64,000 nucleotides of DNA from a virus. The notes beneath the pieces were generated by a model. That model was not told where the DNA came from. It saw only the letters and a program-made list of their open reading frames with translations, and made no database searches. Below, one piece after another: positions 54,425-64,000 of the stretch; the first letter of the stretch is position 1, and each line of letters starts with the position of its first letter. Where the stretch lies: positions 1-64,000 of IMG/VR virus record IMGVR_UViG_3300027842_000015; one strand, given 5' to 3'. Made by a program: the position numbers and the translations under genes.

Positions 54425-57400
54425 TCATTTCATTAGCCCCAACTCTTTCACAGTTGTTGCCATCTTCATATTTGTAACCGATACGACACCTTCGATCTCA
54501 AGTTGCCACGTTGAATATTTCTGTGCAGCGGCGACACGCATCAATTCCTCAGATGTACGAATTTCACGTTCTGTAATATATAAACCATCAGCAATCACAC
54601 GCACTACACCAAACATGCCTGTCACGTAACTCATTTGCGCAACCGTACCAGGATGCTCTTGAAATGGGACAGTAGTGCGTTGAGGTGGAGGCGATTGTGG
54701 GCCTCCAGGAGGAATGTCGAACCAAAGTCGAAATGCTGCAAAGTTTTCTTTGTGCGGTCCTTGAAATTTCTTGGATCGCCAAAGGAACGGTGTAATGGAT
54801 GGGGATTGGTCGGTGAAGTCGTAGTAATAGATGCCACTTCCTGCAACCAAGAATGCAACGCCGCTCCAAGGATCAGAAAGAACATTATCAATGTTAATAG
54901 AAATTGGGCTAGTGAGAGGACTAAAACCAATCCTATGCCCACCAACTTGAGGCCAAAGAGTGAAGCTATTTCGATCGGCCTCGCTAAGTTCCAGTGTGAA
55001 ACCCGATTGCGCAACTGAATTATCCACTTGCCCATTTGTCACTCCCGTCGAAGCAAACGCAAAATACGTGCTCACATTCTTAACAGCACGAATGAACTTC
55101 TGCGGGGTGTATTTAGCCCATTGCTCCCGGGTAATCCAGCTTTGGGTTATATTACCTACGCTGCCGGCACCGCCCACCTTGATCAGCCCATTGGCGCTAG
55201 CGTAATAAACACCGTTATCGGTAGAGAGCACGCTACCTCGTGAAATGCATGGTTCAGGCAGAGGTATGCGTGATTGCGTAATAGTGTTAGGGTTTACTCC
55301 TGTGAATGTCTGCGGGTTCTTTACTGTAGCAGCTACAAGCGTTACACCGGTTACACCAAGTCCCACGATTGGGTAATCGGTAGTGACTACATATTGTGAT
55401 GGCCATGCATGAGGGCGATATGGCTCACAGAACCAAACCTCGTTCCCCACAAATCCAGCCATCATTCCATTCGGCATGGATATCATACCCTGGAGAGTAG
55501 CCGGTGGACCAAACCAATTCGTCGATGGTAAGATAAGGTTGCCTGCGACCACATCATCCGTGACTGCATCAATAAATGTCGTCGCACTTGCCGCCACTGA
55601 CCCCACATAGAAGAAAACGGTTCCGCCCTGGACCGAAGCCATGGTGCGATAGATATTGGCTTTGACAATATTGCGGAGTGTACCCATGTCTTGGGCAAGG
55701 GGTGGCTGCAAACCGACCACCCATGTCGCGTTGTTAAATGAGGTGAGGAGTGCTGGAGGGCTCGGCGGACCTTCTTCATTGTACGCGGTGACCCACGTGT
55801 ACACATATGCTCTTGTCTCCTGTATTGCTGCTGAACTAGCAGTTACATCCCCCCATAGCTGCAAATCGGGGTAATTTGCTGTCATCGCTGGCGCTTGCAG
55901 TGTACCAGTCGCGGTATCAGTTGGATAATTGACCGTGGGATTACCGTTTACAAGAATTATAGGGAAGGTGCCAGAGAACCCTTGTGTCGCGGTATCAGAT
56001 AGAGAAAACTGAAGTCCTGTTGGAGAAACCCCGTTAGGCTGTCCTACGCACACAACACCAATCCAATACTGGGTATTAGGCAACAGCGTTGGTGGTGTAG
56101 TAAACGGGGAAACAACTTTCATAGGTGCCGTAAGTGGACCTGTCGGTAACTGGGGAGTACCGAATGCGATAATGTCGCCTGCGTTACCGGCAGCGTTCGA
56201 TGCACACAGAATACCAAACAGAGAAAACTGTATCCCGGTAGGCAACTGCGCGACCATGAAACTAATATCATTAAGCGCTACCTGAACAGTAGTAGAGACG
56301 GGATAGAGAATAATAGTCGGGTTACCAGTAGGGATGATCTGGGTATTTGTATTTGATGTACCAGGGAACCCGATCTGTGTAGGCGTTCCGCCGCCAATAA
56401 TGGACAAAGCTGGAGCAATCGGTGGGGCTGGGACACCCAGGTAAAAGGCGGGTAATGACCTCGATATGCGGTCGTATGTATTGTACTGTGGGGGTACAGA
56501 TGGGCTCGCAAAATAATACCTCTGGAACGTATCGTCCACCACCGGAGTTCGAAGTACATCCGTATCCTGGTCCAAAAACTCCAGCCATGTCGATGCTCCA
56601 GTAAATGTAGTATCAGAGGTCTGGTTCGCGCCACCAGTAAACACTGCACTGGCCCAGGACATACGGACGCCTGCGGTACTCTCAGATACTGGCGTTTTAT
56701 TGAAAGCCGTCCCAAAAGCTGGCGCCTGTAGCGTAATTACCGTCCCGGTAATACTGTTGAGTGGATCGTTGGAGTTCAGTGTGGCCGCGGTACCCCATAT
56801 CTGCCAATTTGGCTGGCCAAGGTTATACCTCGTTTGCAAAGAGCCAACGGTCGTTCCACCGGTAGTCACCCCACTAAGTGACGTTGTTTGGAAGGGGTTC
56901 GGGGGACCGTTGGCATAGGTGTTTGAGTTAGACACCGCCACCGTTCCGTTGCTCGAAAGCTGGAGCGGAATAGCGGTATCCATGATAAAGCCAAGCCAGT
57001 ACGTGCGGCCTGCCTGAAGCGTAAGTGGTGTACTTAGAATGCTGGAAACAGCCGTTCCAGCAACGCATCCAACCACTTCACCACCCGTGCCCAGAAGCGA
57101 GGACGGGATGTTGACATATGCCGTGCCGGCCGTGTTGATCGTGTTGACGTTGTCATAGAACACCCCCTTGAATTTGGCACCGCCGACCGTGGCCTGCGGC
57201 ACACAGTTGATAGCACTAACGCTCATAGTCGCGTATGGGGTAACCGGAACAAGGACGATGGTGTTTGCCCCAGGCGTATTTGTGGTGCCTTGGAGCGCGA
57301 ATGGGAACCCTATATACGGGTTCGCACTAGTCGTGGCAGGATTGGCAGGGGTATTATTCCCTACAACTGCCACATCAGAAGAACCTGAATTTATGGCTTG

Positions 57401-57757
57401 GAAAAGTGCCTGCGCAGACTTTGCAGTCGTGCCGCCAATAAACACATCATATGGGTTTACAGGCGTAGTAACGAACTTATAGGTGATCTCGCCAATAGTT
57501 ACCGTATCCCCGGCTAAGGGGTTACCGAGGAAAGAGAGTACATCCCCGGCTATGCCCTGGGTTATGGTGGGGATACGGTAAGCAGATTTAGCGGCCGAGT
57601 TAGTTAGGGCACGTAGTAACTTTGGCACACGCCAGCCGATACACGCACCTGAGTATAGATACGTGTTTCGGCTTAACGATGCTTGGTCCTCAGGAAGGAA
57701 ACGGGCATCCCAGGCCGGTAGCATACCGCCAAACTTATCGACCCTGACACCACCCAT
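54425..57757 (-). CDS. Tail hub / tubular protein B-like
   Basis: A 1,110-residue protein. The opening VDKFGGMLPAWDARFLPED and AQASLSRNTYLYSG-like segment, the Tyr/Gly/Asn-rich strands, and the repeated NEEGPPSPPALL and AYVYTWVTAYNEEG-type segments resemble podovirus tail-hub (tubular protein B / gp10-like) proteins. Two inserted Gly/Thr/Val-rich domains (about residues 130-330 and 460-620) have a beta-sandwich composition. The protein would form the tail nozzle through which DNA leaves. It contains one perfect palindrome (56737-56751). Confidence 0.75.
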   Translation of the reverse strand: MGGVRVDKFGGMLPAWDARFLPEDQASLSRNTYLYSGACIGWRVPKLLRALTNSAAKSAYRIPTITQGIAGDVLSFLGNPLAGDTVTIGEITYKFVTTPVNPYDVFIGGTTAKSAQALFQAINSGSSDVAVVGNNTPANPATTSANPYIGFPFALQGTTNTPGANTIVLVPVTPYATMSVSAINCVPQATVGGAKFKGVFYDNVNTINTAGTAYVNIPSSLLGTGGEVVGCVAGTAVSSILSTPLTLQAGRTYWLGFIMDTAIPLQLSSNGTVAVSNSNTYANGPPNPFQTTSLSGVTTGGTTVGSLQTRYNLGQPNWQIWGTAATLNSNDPLNSITGTVITLQAPAFGTAFNKTPVSESTAGVRMSWASAVFTGGANQTSDTTFTGASTWLEFLDQDTDVLRTPVVDDTFQRYYFASPSVPPQYNTYDRISRSLPAFYLGVPAPPIAPALSIIGGGTPTQIGFPGTSNTNTQIIPTGNPTIILYPVSTTVQVALNDISFMVAQLPTGIQFSLFGILCASNAAGNAGDIIAFGTPQLPTGPLTAPMKVVSPFTTPPTLLPNTQYWIGVVCVGQPNGVSPTGLQFSLSDTATQGFSGTFPIILVNGNPTVNYPTDTATGTLQAPAMTANYPDLQLWGDVTASSAAIQETRAYVYTWVTAYNEEGPPSPPALLTSFNNATWVVGLQPPLAQDMGTLRNIVKANIYRTMASVQGGTVFFYVGSVAASATTFIDAVTDDVVAGNLILPSTNWFGPPATLQGMISMPNGMMAGFVGNEVWFCEPYRPHAWPSQYVVTTDYPIVGLGVTGVTLVAATVKNPQTFTGVNPNTITQSRIPLPEPCISRGSVLSTDNGVYYASANGLIKVGGAGSVGNITQSWITREQWAKYTPQKFIRAVKNVSTYFAFASTGVTNGQVDNSVAQSGFTLELSEADRNSFTLWPQVGGHRIGFSPLTSPISINIDNVLSDPWSGVAFLVAGSGIYYYDFTDQSPSITPFLWRSKKFQGPHKENFAAFRLWFDIPPGGPQSPPPQRTTVPFQEHPGTVAQMSYVTGMFGVVRVIADGLYITEREIRTSEELMRVAAAQKYSTWQLEIEGVVSVTNMKMATTVKELGLMK
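56737..56751. repeat. 15-bp palindrome, perfect
   Basis: Inside the tail-hub gene. Confidence 0.8.
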
Positions 57758-57764
57758 CTAACCC

Positions 57765-58127
57765 TCACTTAGGGGCATTACTCCCTACACGCCTCATGAG
57801 CGCGCCAAGCTGCTGATTGACAGCCATACCATTAACGCTTGTCACTCTATCGGCTGTAACCATATTTGGCCTGAAGACTTCTACGTTATAGCCTTGTGCA
57901 CGCCGCTCGGCCTCAGAAATAATCCTTGGCGGACGATTGGCCATGTCACGTTGAGCCTGAGCGACACGCTTCTTACCGGCTTCTATTTCAAGTTCTCGCG
58001 TGGTCTTGGCACGCTCTGGCTCAACATAAGCTTGTCCAGTAGGTTCCGGCTCAGGCTTCTTCACGTATTCAATACTGGTAGGCGTCTGTAGCGCTTCGAA
58101 AGCACCTTCATCGCTAACTTCCGGCAT
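57765..58127 (-). CDS. Small virion-module protein
   Basis: A 120-residue protein starting MPEVSDEGAFEALQTPTSIE, with GAGG upstream. The middle is a charged helix (AKTTRELEIEAGKKRVAQAQ) and the end is AVNQQLGALMRRVGSNAPK. It lies between the hub and a short conserved gene. Function unknown. Confidence 0.6.
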   Translation of the reverse strand: MPEVSDEGAFEALQTPTSIEYVKKPEPEPTGQAYVEPERAKTTRELEIEAGKKRVAQAQRDMANRPPRIISEAERRAQGYNVEVFRPNMVTADRVTSVNGMAVNQQLGALMRRVGSNAPK

Positions 58128-58137
58128 GGGGATATCC

Positions 58138-58317
58138 TCACTTACCCTTGTGGTTCCAGTGCTTGGCATTCTCAGCAAACGTAGCCCGCTTGCGAACTGC
58201 CGGGTTTGGCGAATTCTTAGCACTTGCCAGCTTGCCGGACGGAATAGGCTTACCCTGAGGCACGCCTAGGTTCTTATGAAGCAGTCCTTCGTGACTTTTC
58301 TTAATATGAATAGCCAT
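58138..58317 (-). CDS. Short conserved-type phage protein
   Basis: A 59-residue basic protein starting MAIHIKKSHEGLLHKNLGVP. The I-H-I-K-x-S-H-x-G-L-L-H-K opening and the RKRATFAENAKHW end are ones I recognise from many podophage genomes, where it lies among tail genes. It is probably a capsid or tail component of unknown role. GGAG precedes the start. Confidence 0.75.
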   Translation of the reverse strand: MAIHIKKSHEGLLHKNLGVPQGKPIPSGKLASAKNSPNPAVRKRATFAENAKHWNHKGK

Positions 58318-58326
58318 GTGGGTCTC

Positions 58327-58701
58327 CTATGTGGATTTGGACATTCCATGCCCAAAGTAGAATACGACAATCATCATATAGATGGTTGCCAAGGTTCCCC
58401 CAAGCGCGGGGGTGGATGTAGCTCCACCCATTATCACATTATCCCAAACAACGCAACGCCAAGTATACAGTACAAACGGGACCGCAAAAAGAGGCGGAAT
58501 AGCAGCGACAAACCACCATCTTGTTTGTACTTGCCCCTGCATCTGGAGTACAGCAACAGCGGTATCCCGATCACACCCCAACTTAGCCTGGATTTGCTGC
58601 GTCTGGGCATCATAGTGCGCCTTCACCCATGTCTGTCCAAGCCCAGTAAGCCCTGGCACAACCGAAAAGAACTGACCTAGAATTCCAAGAAGAGCTATCA
58701 T
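58327..58701 (-). CDS. Putative 3-TM holin (GTA-type)
   Basis: A 124-residue protein with an N-terminal hydrophobic segment (MIALLGILGQFFSVVPGLTG), a charged middle (VKAHYDAQTQQIQAKLGCDR) and two C-terminal spans (WFVAAIPPLFAVPFVLYTW and LATIYMMIVVFYFGHGM). The layout and the QxR-W-W segment fit the three-TM holins of gene transfer agents and related phages. It would form lesions releasing the lysozyme encoded about 41 kb away. It shares ATGA with the next holin-like gene. Confidence 0.7.
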   Translation of the reverse strand: MIALLGILGQFFSVVPGLTGLGQTWVKAHYDAQTQQIQAKLGCDRDTAVAVLQMQGQVQTRWWFVAAIPPLFAVPFVLYTWRCVVWDNVIMGGATSTPALGGTLATIYMMIVVFYFGHGMSKST

Positions 58702-58928
58702 TGTGGGTCCCTCTTTAGGGTGCGCAAGCGAGCACCCAGAGTTAGAGCAGCAATCGCAAAGGTATAGCGACCTAAATAAGCAGGGGGCACATATTGCGCA
58801 AGCCCCAGACTTTGGGCCACATCAGGAAACTGATAAAGCGCCTCCATGACGACACCAACCCATGCGAGTATGTGAGACCATGCCACCGTGAGAGAGTTCC
58901 AATGGAACGCTTTGATCTTTGTCCACAT
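58698..58928 (-). CDS. Second holin-like membrane protein
   Basis: A 76-residue protein with two hydrophobic spans (WSHILAWVGVVMEALYQF and RYTFAIAALTLGARL) and a basic end. Its stop overlaps the start of the 3-TM holin (ATGA), so a holin-antiholin pair is possible. It lies between fibre genes and the tail module. Function inferred from topology. Confidence 0.6.
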   Translation of the reverse strand: MWTKIKAFHWNSLTVAWSHILAWVGVVMEALYQFPDVAQSLGLAQYVPPAYLGRYTFAIAALTLGARLRTLKRDPQ

Positions 58929-58936
58929 GTTTCACC

Positions 58937-59982
58937 TTATGGTACACTCGTTATATGGTAGTAAACGATCGGCATATTATTCGCGCCGATAACCTTTGTA
59001 AAGCTTGTTGCTCCGGTAAAAGTAGGCCATGTCGAATAAGATTGACCACCTAGCGATAGACCAGCATAATTTTGGCTGTTGTTGCTGGCAAGATTAGATA
59101 AAGAACTATCCCCTACCAAATTAGCAGCAGCAGCCATAGCTGTGTGGAAACTATACACGTCACAAGAATTTGAACTGAAAAACATAGCAAACCAATAAAG
59201 TGTTCCTTGTGTTACTTGGACATTAGCCCCAAGAGCACCAGAAAACACTGTATTGCTGGATGTGGTATTAAGATCACCTGTATTACTTAGAACGCTTCCT
59301 GTTGGCAGACCATCGGCAGCGCTAGCATAAAGACCGCATTGAACCTTGGTACCGGCATTGCCAACGTGGCATTCTCCCCCTAGTTGATCAATCGTCATAG
59401 TCTGAGGGGCAACCCATGGGAAAAGATATACCGTATTTAACGTACCACCACCCATACCGCTTGATTGACCAAATGGTCCAGGCAAATACCATGCACCAGC
59501 AGTTGCTCCTGCAAAAGCTGCATACGTCTTTGATCCACCGGCACCGGCACCGGTTGGCCCCGTTGCACCTGTATTCACCGCGGACCCTTGCGGTCCAGTT
59601 GGTCCAATAGTACCAGTTGGTCCAGTAGGCCCAGTTGGTCCAGTCGAACCAGTATTCGTAGCTTGCCCCCCTTGCCCTGTAGGGCCACTTGGGCCTGTGT
59701 TCCCAGTGAACCCAGTAGGACCAGTAGGTCCGGCAATACCTTGACCACCAGCCGCGCCAGTAGGGCCTGTATTGCCAGTAAACCCTGTCGCGCCTGTATT
59801 GGTTGCGAACCCAGCAGGGCCTGTATTTCCTGTATTCCCAGTCGGTCCAGTTGGTCCAGTTACACCAGTTGCTCCTGTCACCGCTGCACCGGTCGCACCA
59901 GTTGCTCCTGTCGGCCCGGTGTTACCCGTAGGTCCAACCACACGCTGGGGCATAGGAACGAGCCAGATACGTTGAACAGGCA

Positions 59983-59983
<1 letters not shown>
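58937..59983 (-). CDS. Collagen-like fibre A with receptor-type C-terminal domain
   Basis: A 348-residue protein: a short N-terminal peptide ([19 protein letters not shown]), a GPT/GNT/GAT collagen-like tract to about residue 150, then a globular domain of about 195 residues ([20 protein letters not shown], then VYYHITSVP at the end). The C-terminal domain clearly matches that of the gene at 60579-61850 (TIDQLG, ALSNTG/VLSNTG, LGANVQV, YHVTSVP). It probably forms the host-binding tip of a fibre. Confidence 0.85.
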
Positions 59984-62236
<2,253 letters not shown>

Positions 62237-62237
62237 T

Positions 62238-63050
62238 TTACAGGTTCCACCATTGCCCAGTTGACACTACCCAACCTTTTTGAGATCGAGTACGGAAGTT
62301 TTGTGGGTATGCCCACGCTTGCGACCCGTTAGTATTCTGGCGCATCGCTGCCACACGTGCGATATTCACCCCTTGACGGAAATATTGATAGTTCAATGAA
62401 CCATTTTTGGGGTCTGAGTATGGCCGGTTAGGCTGAAGCATCAACTTACCCTTGATACCCGCCAGCAAATATGGCTCATATTTGTCCATAATGGATTGCG
62501 GTATGTCTGGCAAATCTGGGTCCTGTGGCCTATCAACACTCTTGACCACTACCGCAAAAACAGGAGTAGTTACGCTCTGCGGATATTGGATTTGCAGTAT
62601 ATTTAGCTGTGGCATAGCCGCCGTGATAAAAATACCGTTTAAATCAAGTACGCCGGTAAGTGCGATAATCTTCCCCGCAGGAGTTGGATCACCAAGGCTT
62701 TGGGGTTGACCCGGCACAAGCTGGTATAATACCACTCCAGGCAATAGAAGTCCTGGAATTTGCTCGATCCACACCTTGCTGTCGTTAAAAAATTCAACAA
62801 ATACATCATACATCGCCATACGGATCATGGCATCACTGGCACCTACTAGCTCAATTCGTGCTCGCTTGTATAGGTAACCAGTGTGGGGTTCAACCGGTAC
62901 TACCGTTCCAGCAGCAGGACCGCTGGCCCCTGTCACCCCAAAGAACGCAGGGCCAGTTACCGCCCCGGTAATCCCAAGAAATGCTGGTCCGCTGGCACCG
63001 GTAGCGCCAGTAGGACCAAGCCAAAATTCATTCCAGCCGTCGTCTGACAT
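62238..63050 (-). CDS. Head-tail or tail tubular A-like protein with short collagen-like N-terminus
   Basis: A 270-residue protein. The first 45 residues include [11 protein letters not shown] and GITGAVTGP collagen-like units; the remainder is alpha/beta (YDVFVEFFNDSKVWIEQIPG, then IPQSIMDKYEPYLLAGIKGK and RPYSDPKNGSLNYQYFRQG). The C-terminal half resembles podovirus head-tail connector or tubular A-type proteins. An interface role between capsid and tail is inferred. One perfect palindrome is at 62957-62971. Confidence 0.6.
   Translation of the reverse strand: MSDDGWNEFWLGPTGATGASGPAFLGITGAVTGPAFFGVTGASGPAAGTVVPVEPHTGYLYKRARIELVGASDAMIRMAMYDVFVEFFNDSKVWIEQIPGLLLPGVVLYQLVPGQPQSLGDPTPAGKIIALTGVLDLNGIFITAAMPQLNILQIQYPQSVTTPVFAVVVKSVDRPQDPDLPDIPQSIMDKYEPYLLAGIKGKLMLQPNRPYSDPKNGSLNYQYFRQGVNIARVAAMRQNTNGSQAWAYPQNFRTRSQKGWVVSTGQWWNL
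62957..62971. repeat. 15-bp palindrome, perfect
   Basis: Near the 5' end of the connector-like gene. Confidence 0.8.
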
Positions 63051-63052
63051 TT

Positions 63053-63493
63053 TTAACCCTTAGGTGGTGCCATACCCGCGGTAGATTTAGTCGCAAGCAA
63101 GATATTCTCGAAAGTCATCAACCGTGCAAGAGCGCGCTCATCTTCGATATCTTCTTGATCCCGTTGCATGGCGTGGCCGACAATCCCAAACACAAGCGCC
63201 CGACGAAATGGTTGCTCGATTGGAACCCATGTAGTCCAGGTCGGATTATCGTCATCGTCAAAATTTGCATCGACCCCGGGCACAAGAGTAGAAGCTGCAT
63301 CGTTCCATTCATATTGGGGTATGTTATCAAGATAATCGATAAGAAGATCAGGACGAAGCCTACGCACATCCATCATCGTTAGATTGAGAGCATTAATCAA
63401 ATCGGACGTGGAGTAACGATATGGGACGACTTGATCCTGCAAGAGAGTGCGCGCGTCGTCTAGGTAATCGCCCACAATGTCGAACGCCATCAC
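63053..63493 (-). CDS. Head-tail adaptor protein (DUF6682-like)
   Basis: A 146-residue helical protein (MAFDIVGDYLDDARTLLQDQ, then YSTSDLINALNLTMMDVRRL). The DARTLLQD...YS..DLI..LN..M.DVRRLRPDLL pattern matches small phage adaptors that sit under the portal. It directly follows the capsid gene and a terminator. The ATG at codon 2 may be the true start. Confidence 0.75.
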   Translation of the reverse strand: MMAFDIVGDYLDDARTLLQDQVVPYRYSTSDLINALNLTMMDVRRLRPDLLIDYLDNIPQYEWNDAASTLVPGVDANFDDDDNPTWTTWVPIEQPFRRALVFGIVGHAMQRDQEDIEDERALARLMTFENILLATKSTAGMAPPKG

Positions 63494-63508
63494 TTACCTC
63501 ATAAGAAA

Positions 63509-63532
63509 GCCCCCCGTTATTACACGGGGGGC
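63509..63532 (-). terminator. Rho-independent terminator after the capsid gene
   Basis: GCCCCCCGT and ACGGGGGGC form a 9-bp stem with a six-base loop; on the minus strand TTTCTT follows. It would end or reduce transcription after the highly expressed capsid gene, so downstream tail genes are made in smaller amounts. Confidence 0.85.
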
Positions 63533-63560
63533 CTTAAGTTCGTGTTAAAGGCTAGCTCTA

Positions 63561-64000
63561 TTACGAGCCAGGGGTAACCTGCGCCTGGACCAACGCCTTG
63601 CCGTCCACGACTTGATAGCCATAGACCTGGAGGCCACGGAGCACCTGACCAAAGGTCAGTTCGCTGCGCAGCGTCTCGACCTTTGAAATCTGGCTAGCGA
63701 ACGTGAGCCCGTGCGCATGACCTGCATAGATCGGCCACTCCCCCGCAGCGAAGTTCACGCTATCCGTGCTGTTGTTCGGCAACAGGTTGCTGATGTACAG
63801 CGTGAACCGGTCAACCATGCCCAGCCGCCCATTACGCAACATGCTAACGCTGTCACCAGACAGATAAGCCTGACGAAGTTCAGACTGCTTGACCATACGA
63901 CCAGCCCACGCCGGCATGACGACCCAGCGGCCGACTTCCGGAATGTTCTGCTCGTCAAGCACCTGACCCATACGCATGAGCACGTCGAGCAATTCAACTT
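63561..64000 (-). CDS. Major capsid protein, C-terminal part (cut by the window edge)
   Basis: The frame is open to the right edge, giving the last 146 or so codons. It includes VLMRMGQVLDEQNIPEVGRW, VVMPAWAGRMVKQSELRQAY and YAGHAHGLTFASQISKVETL, and ends with GYQVVDGKALVQAQVTPGS. The size, the aromatic-rich end and the position just before a terminator and the adaptor fit a podovirus coat protein. The fold and N-terminus are outside the window. Confidence 0.75.
   Translation of the reverse strand, partial: VELLDVLMRMGQVLDEQNIPEVGRWVVMPAWAGRMVKQSELRQAYLSGDSVSMLRNGRLGMVDRFTLYISNLLPNNSTDSVNFAAGEWPIYAGHAHGLTFASQISKVETLRSELTFGQVLRGLQVYGYQVVDGKALVQAQVTPGS

Noticed and set aside
57765-58223. Longer N-terminal extension of the 120-residue gene
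   Set aside because: It would overlap most of the conserved-type 59-residue gene at 58138-58317, and the shorter start has a proper ribosome site.

Overview
The window is phage DNA, and probably most of one genome. It carries portal, two terminase subunits, a capsid fragment, a head-tail adaptor, a large tail-hub protein, holin-like genes and a lysozyme, together with a phage replisome. No ribosomal, metabolic or integrase genes are seen. The missing tape measure and sheath, the P22-like portal and the hub/adaptor set suggest a short-tailed, probably virulent podovirus of a Gram-negative host. A free-standing OmpR/CtrA-type winged helix and a GTA-like 3-TM holin hint at an alphaproteobacterial host, but this is inference.

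Layout. 1-10.2 kb (minus strand): portal, a small virion protein, two collagen-like proteins, then a glycan cassette (glycosyltransferase-TPR-propeller protein, two YibB-like paralogues, methyltransferase, sugar epimerase) and three small proteins. 10.2-13.8 kb (plus): packaging genes (putative small terminase, metallophosphoesterase, large terminase). 13.8-19.0 kb (minus): small proteins, a winged-helix regulator, a SprT-like metalloprotease, lysozyme, three tRNAs and two terminators. 19.0-19.6 kb: a divergent control region built on an inverted repeat of about 117 bp per arm. 19.6-40.7 kb (plus): a tightly coupled early operon of tiny genes, a MoxR-type AAA+ ATPase with a metallopeptidase-VWA partner, family A DNA polymerase, nucleotide-pool enzymes, three PD-(D/E)XK or helicase recombination genes, an SSB-like protein and a primase-helicase. 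40.7-64 kb (minus): virion genes from the capsid (cut by the right edge) through adaptor, more collagen-like fibres, holins, tail hub, internal proteins, a 2,097-residue polyvalent protein and a large fibre.

The capsid is cut at the right edge, and the portal operon runs off the left edge towards where scaffold and capsid would lie. The two ends are therefore probably adjacent in a circular map, with only a short segment missing.

The most unusual signals are: (1) a 15-bp palindrome, TTACCG-N3-CGGTAA, present 23 times with at most one mismatch, in genes and leaders alike and in more than one reading frame; (2) the inverted-repeat control region with matching leader elements on both sides; (3) eight collagen-like Gly-Pro-Thr proteins with a glycosylation cassette directly downstream of two of them; (4) the AAA+/VWA pair; (5) a recurring aromatic-Ala-x-Gly-Gly motif in virion-module proteins.
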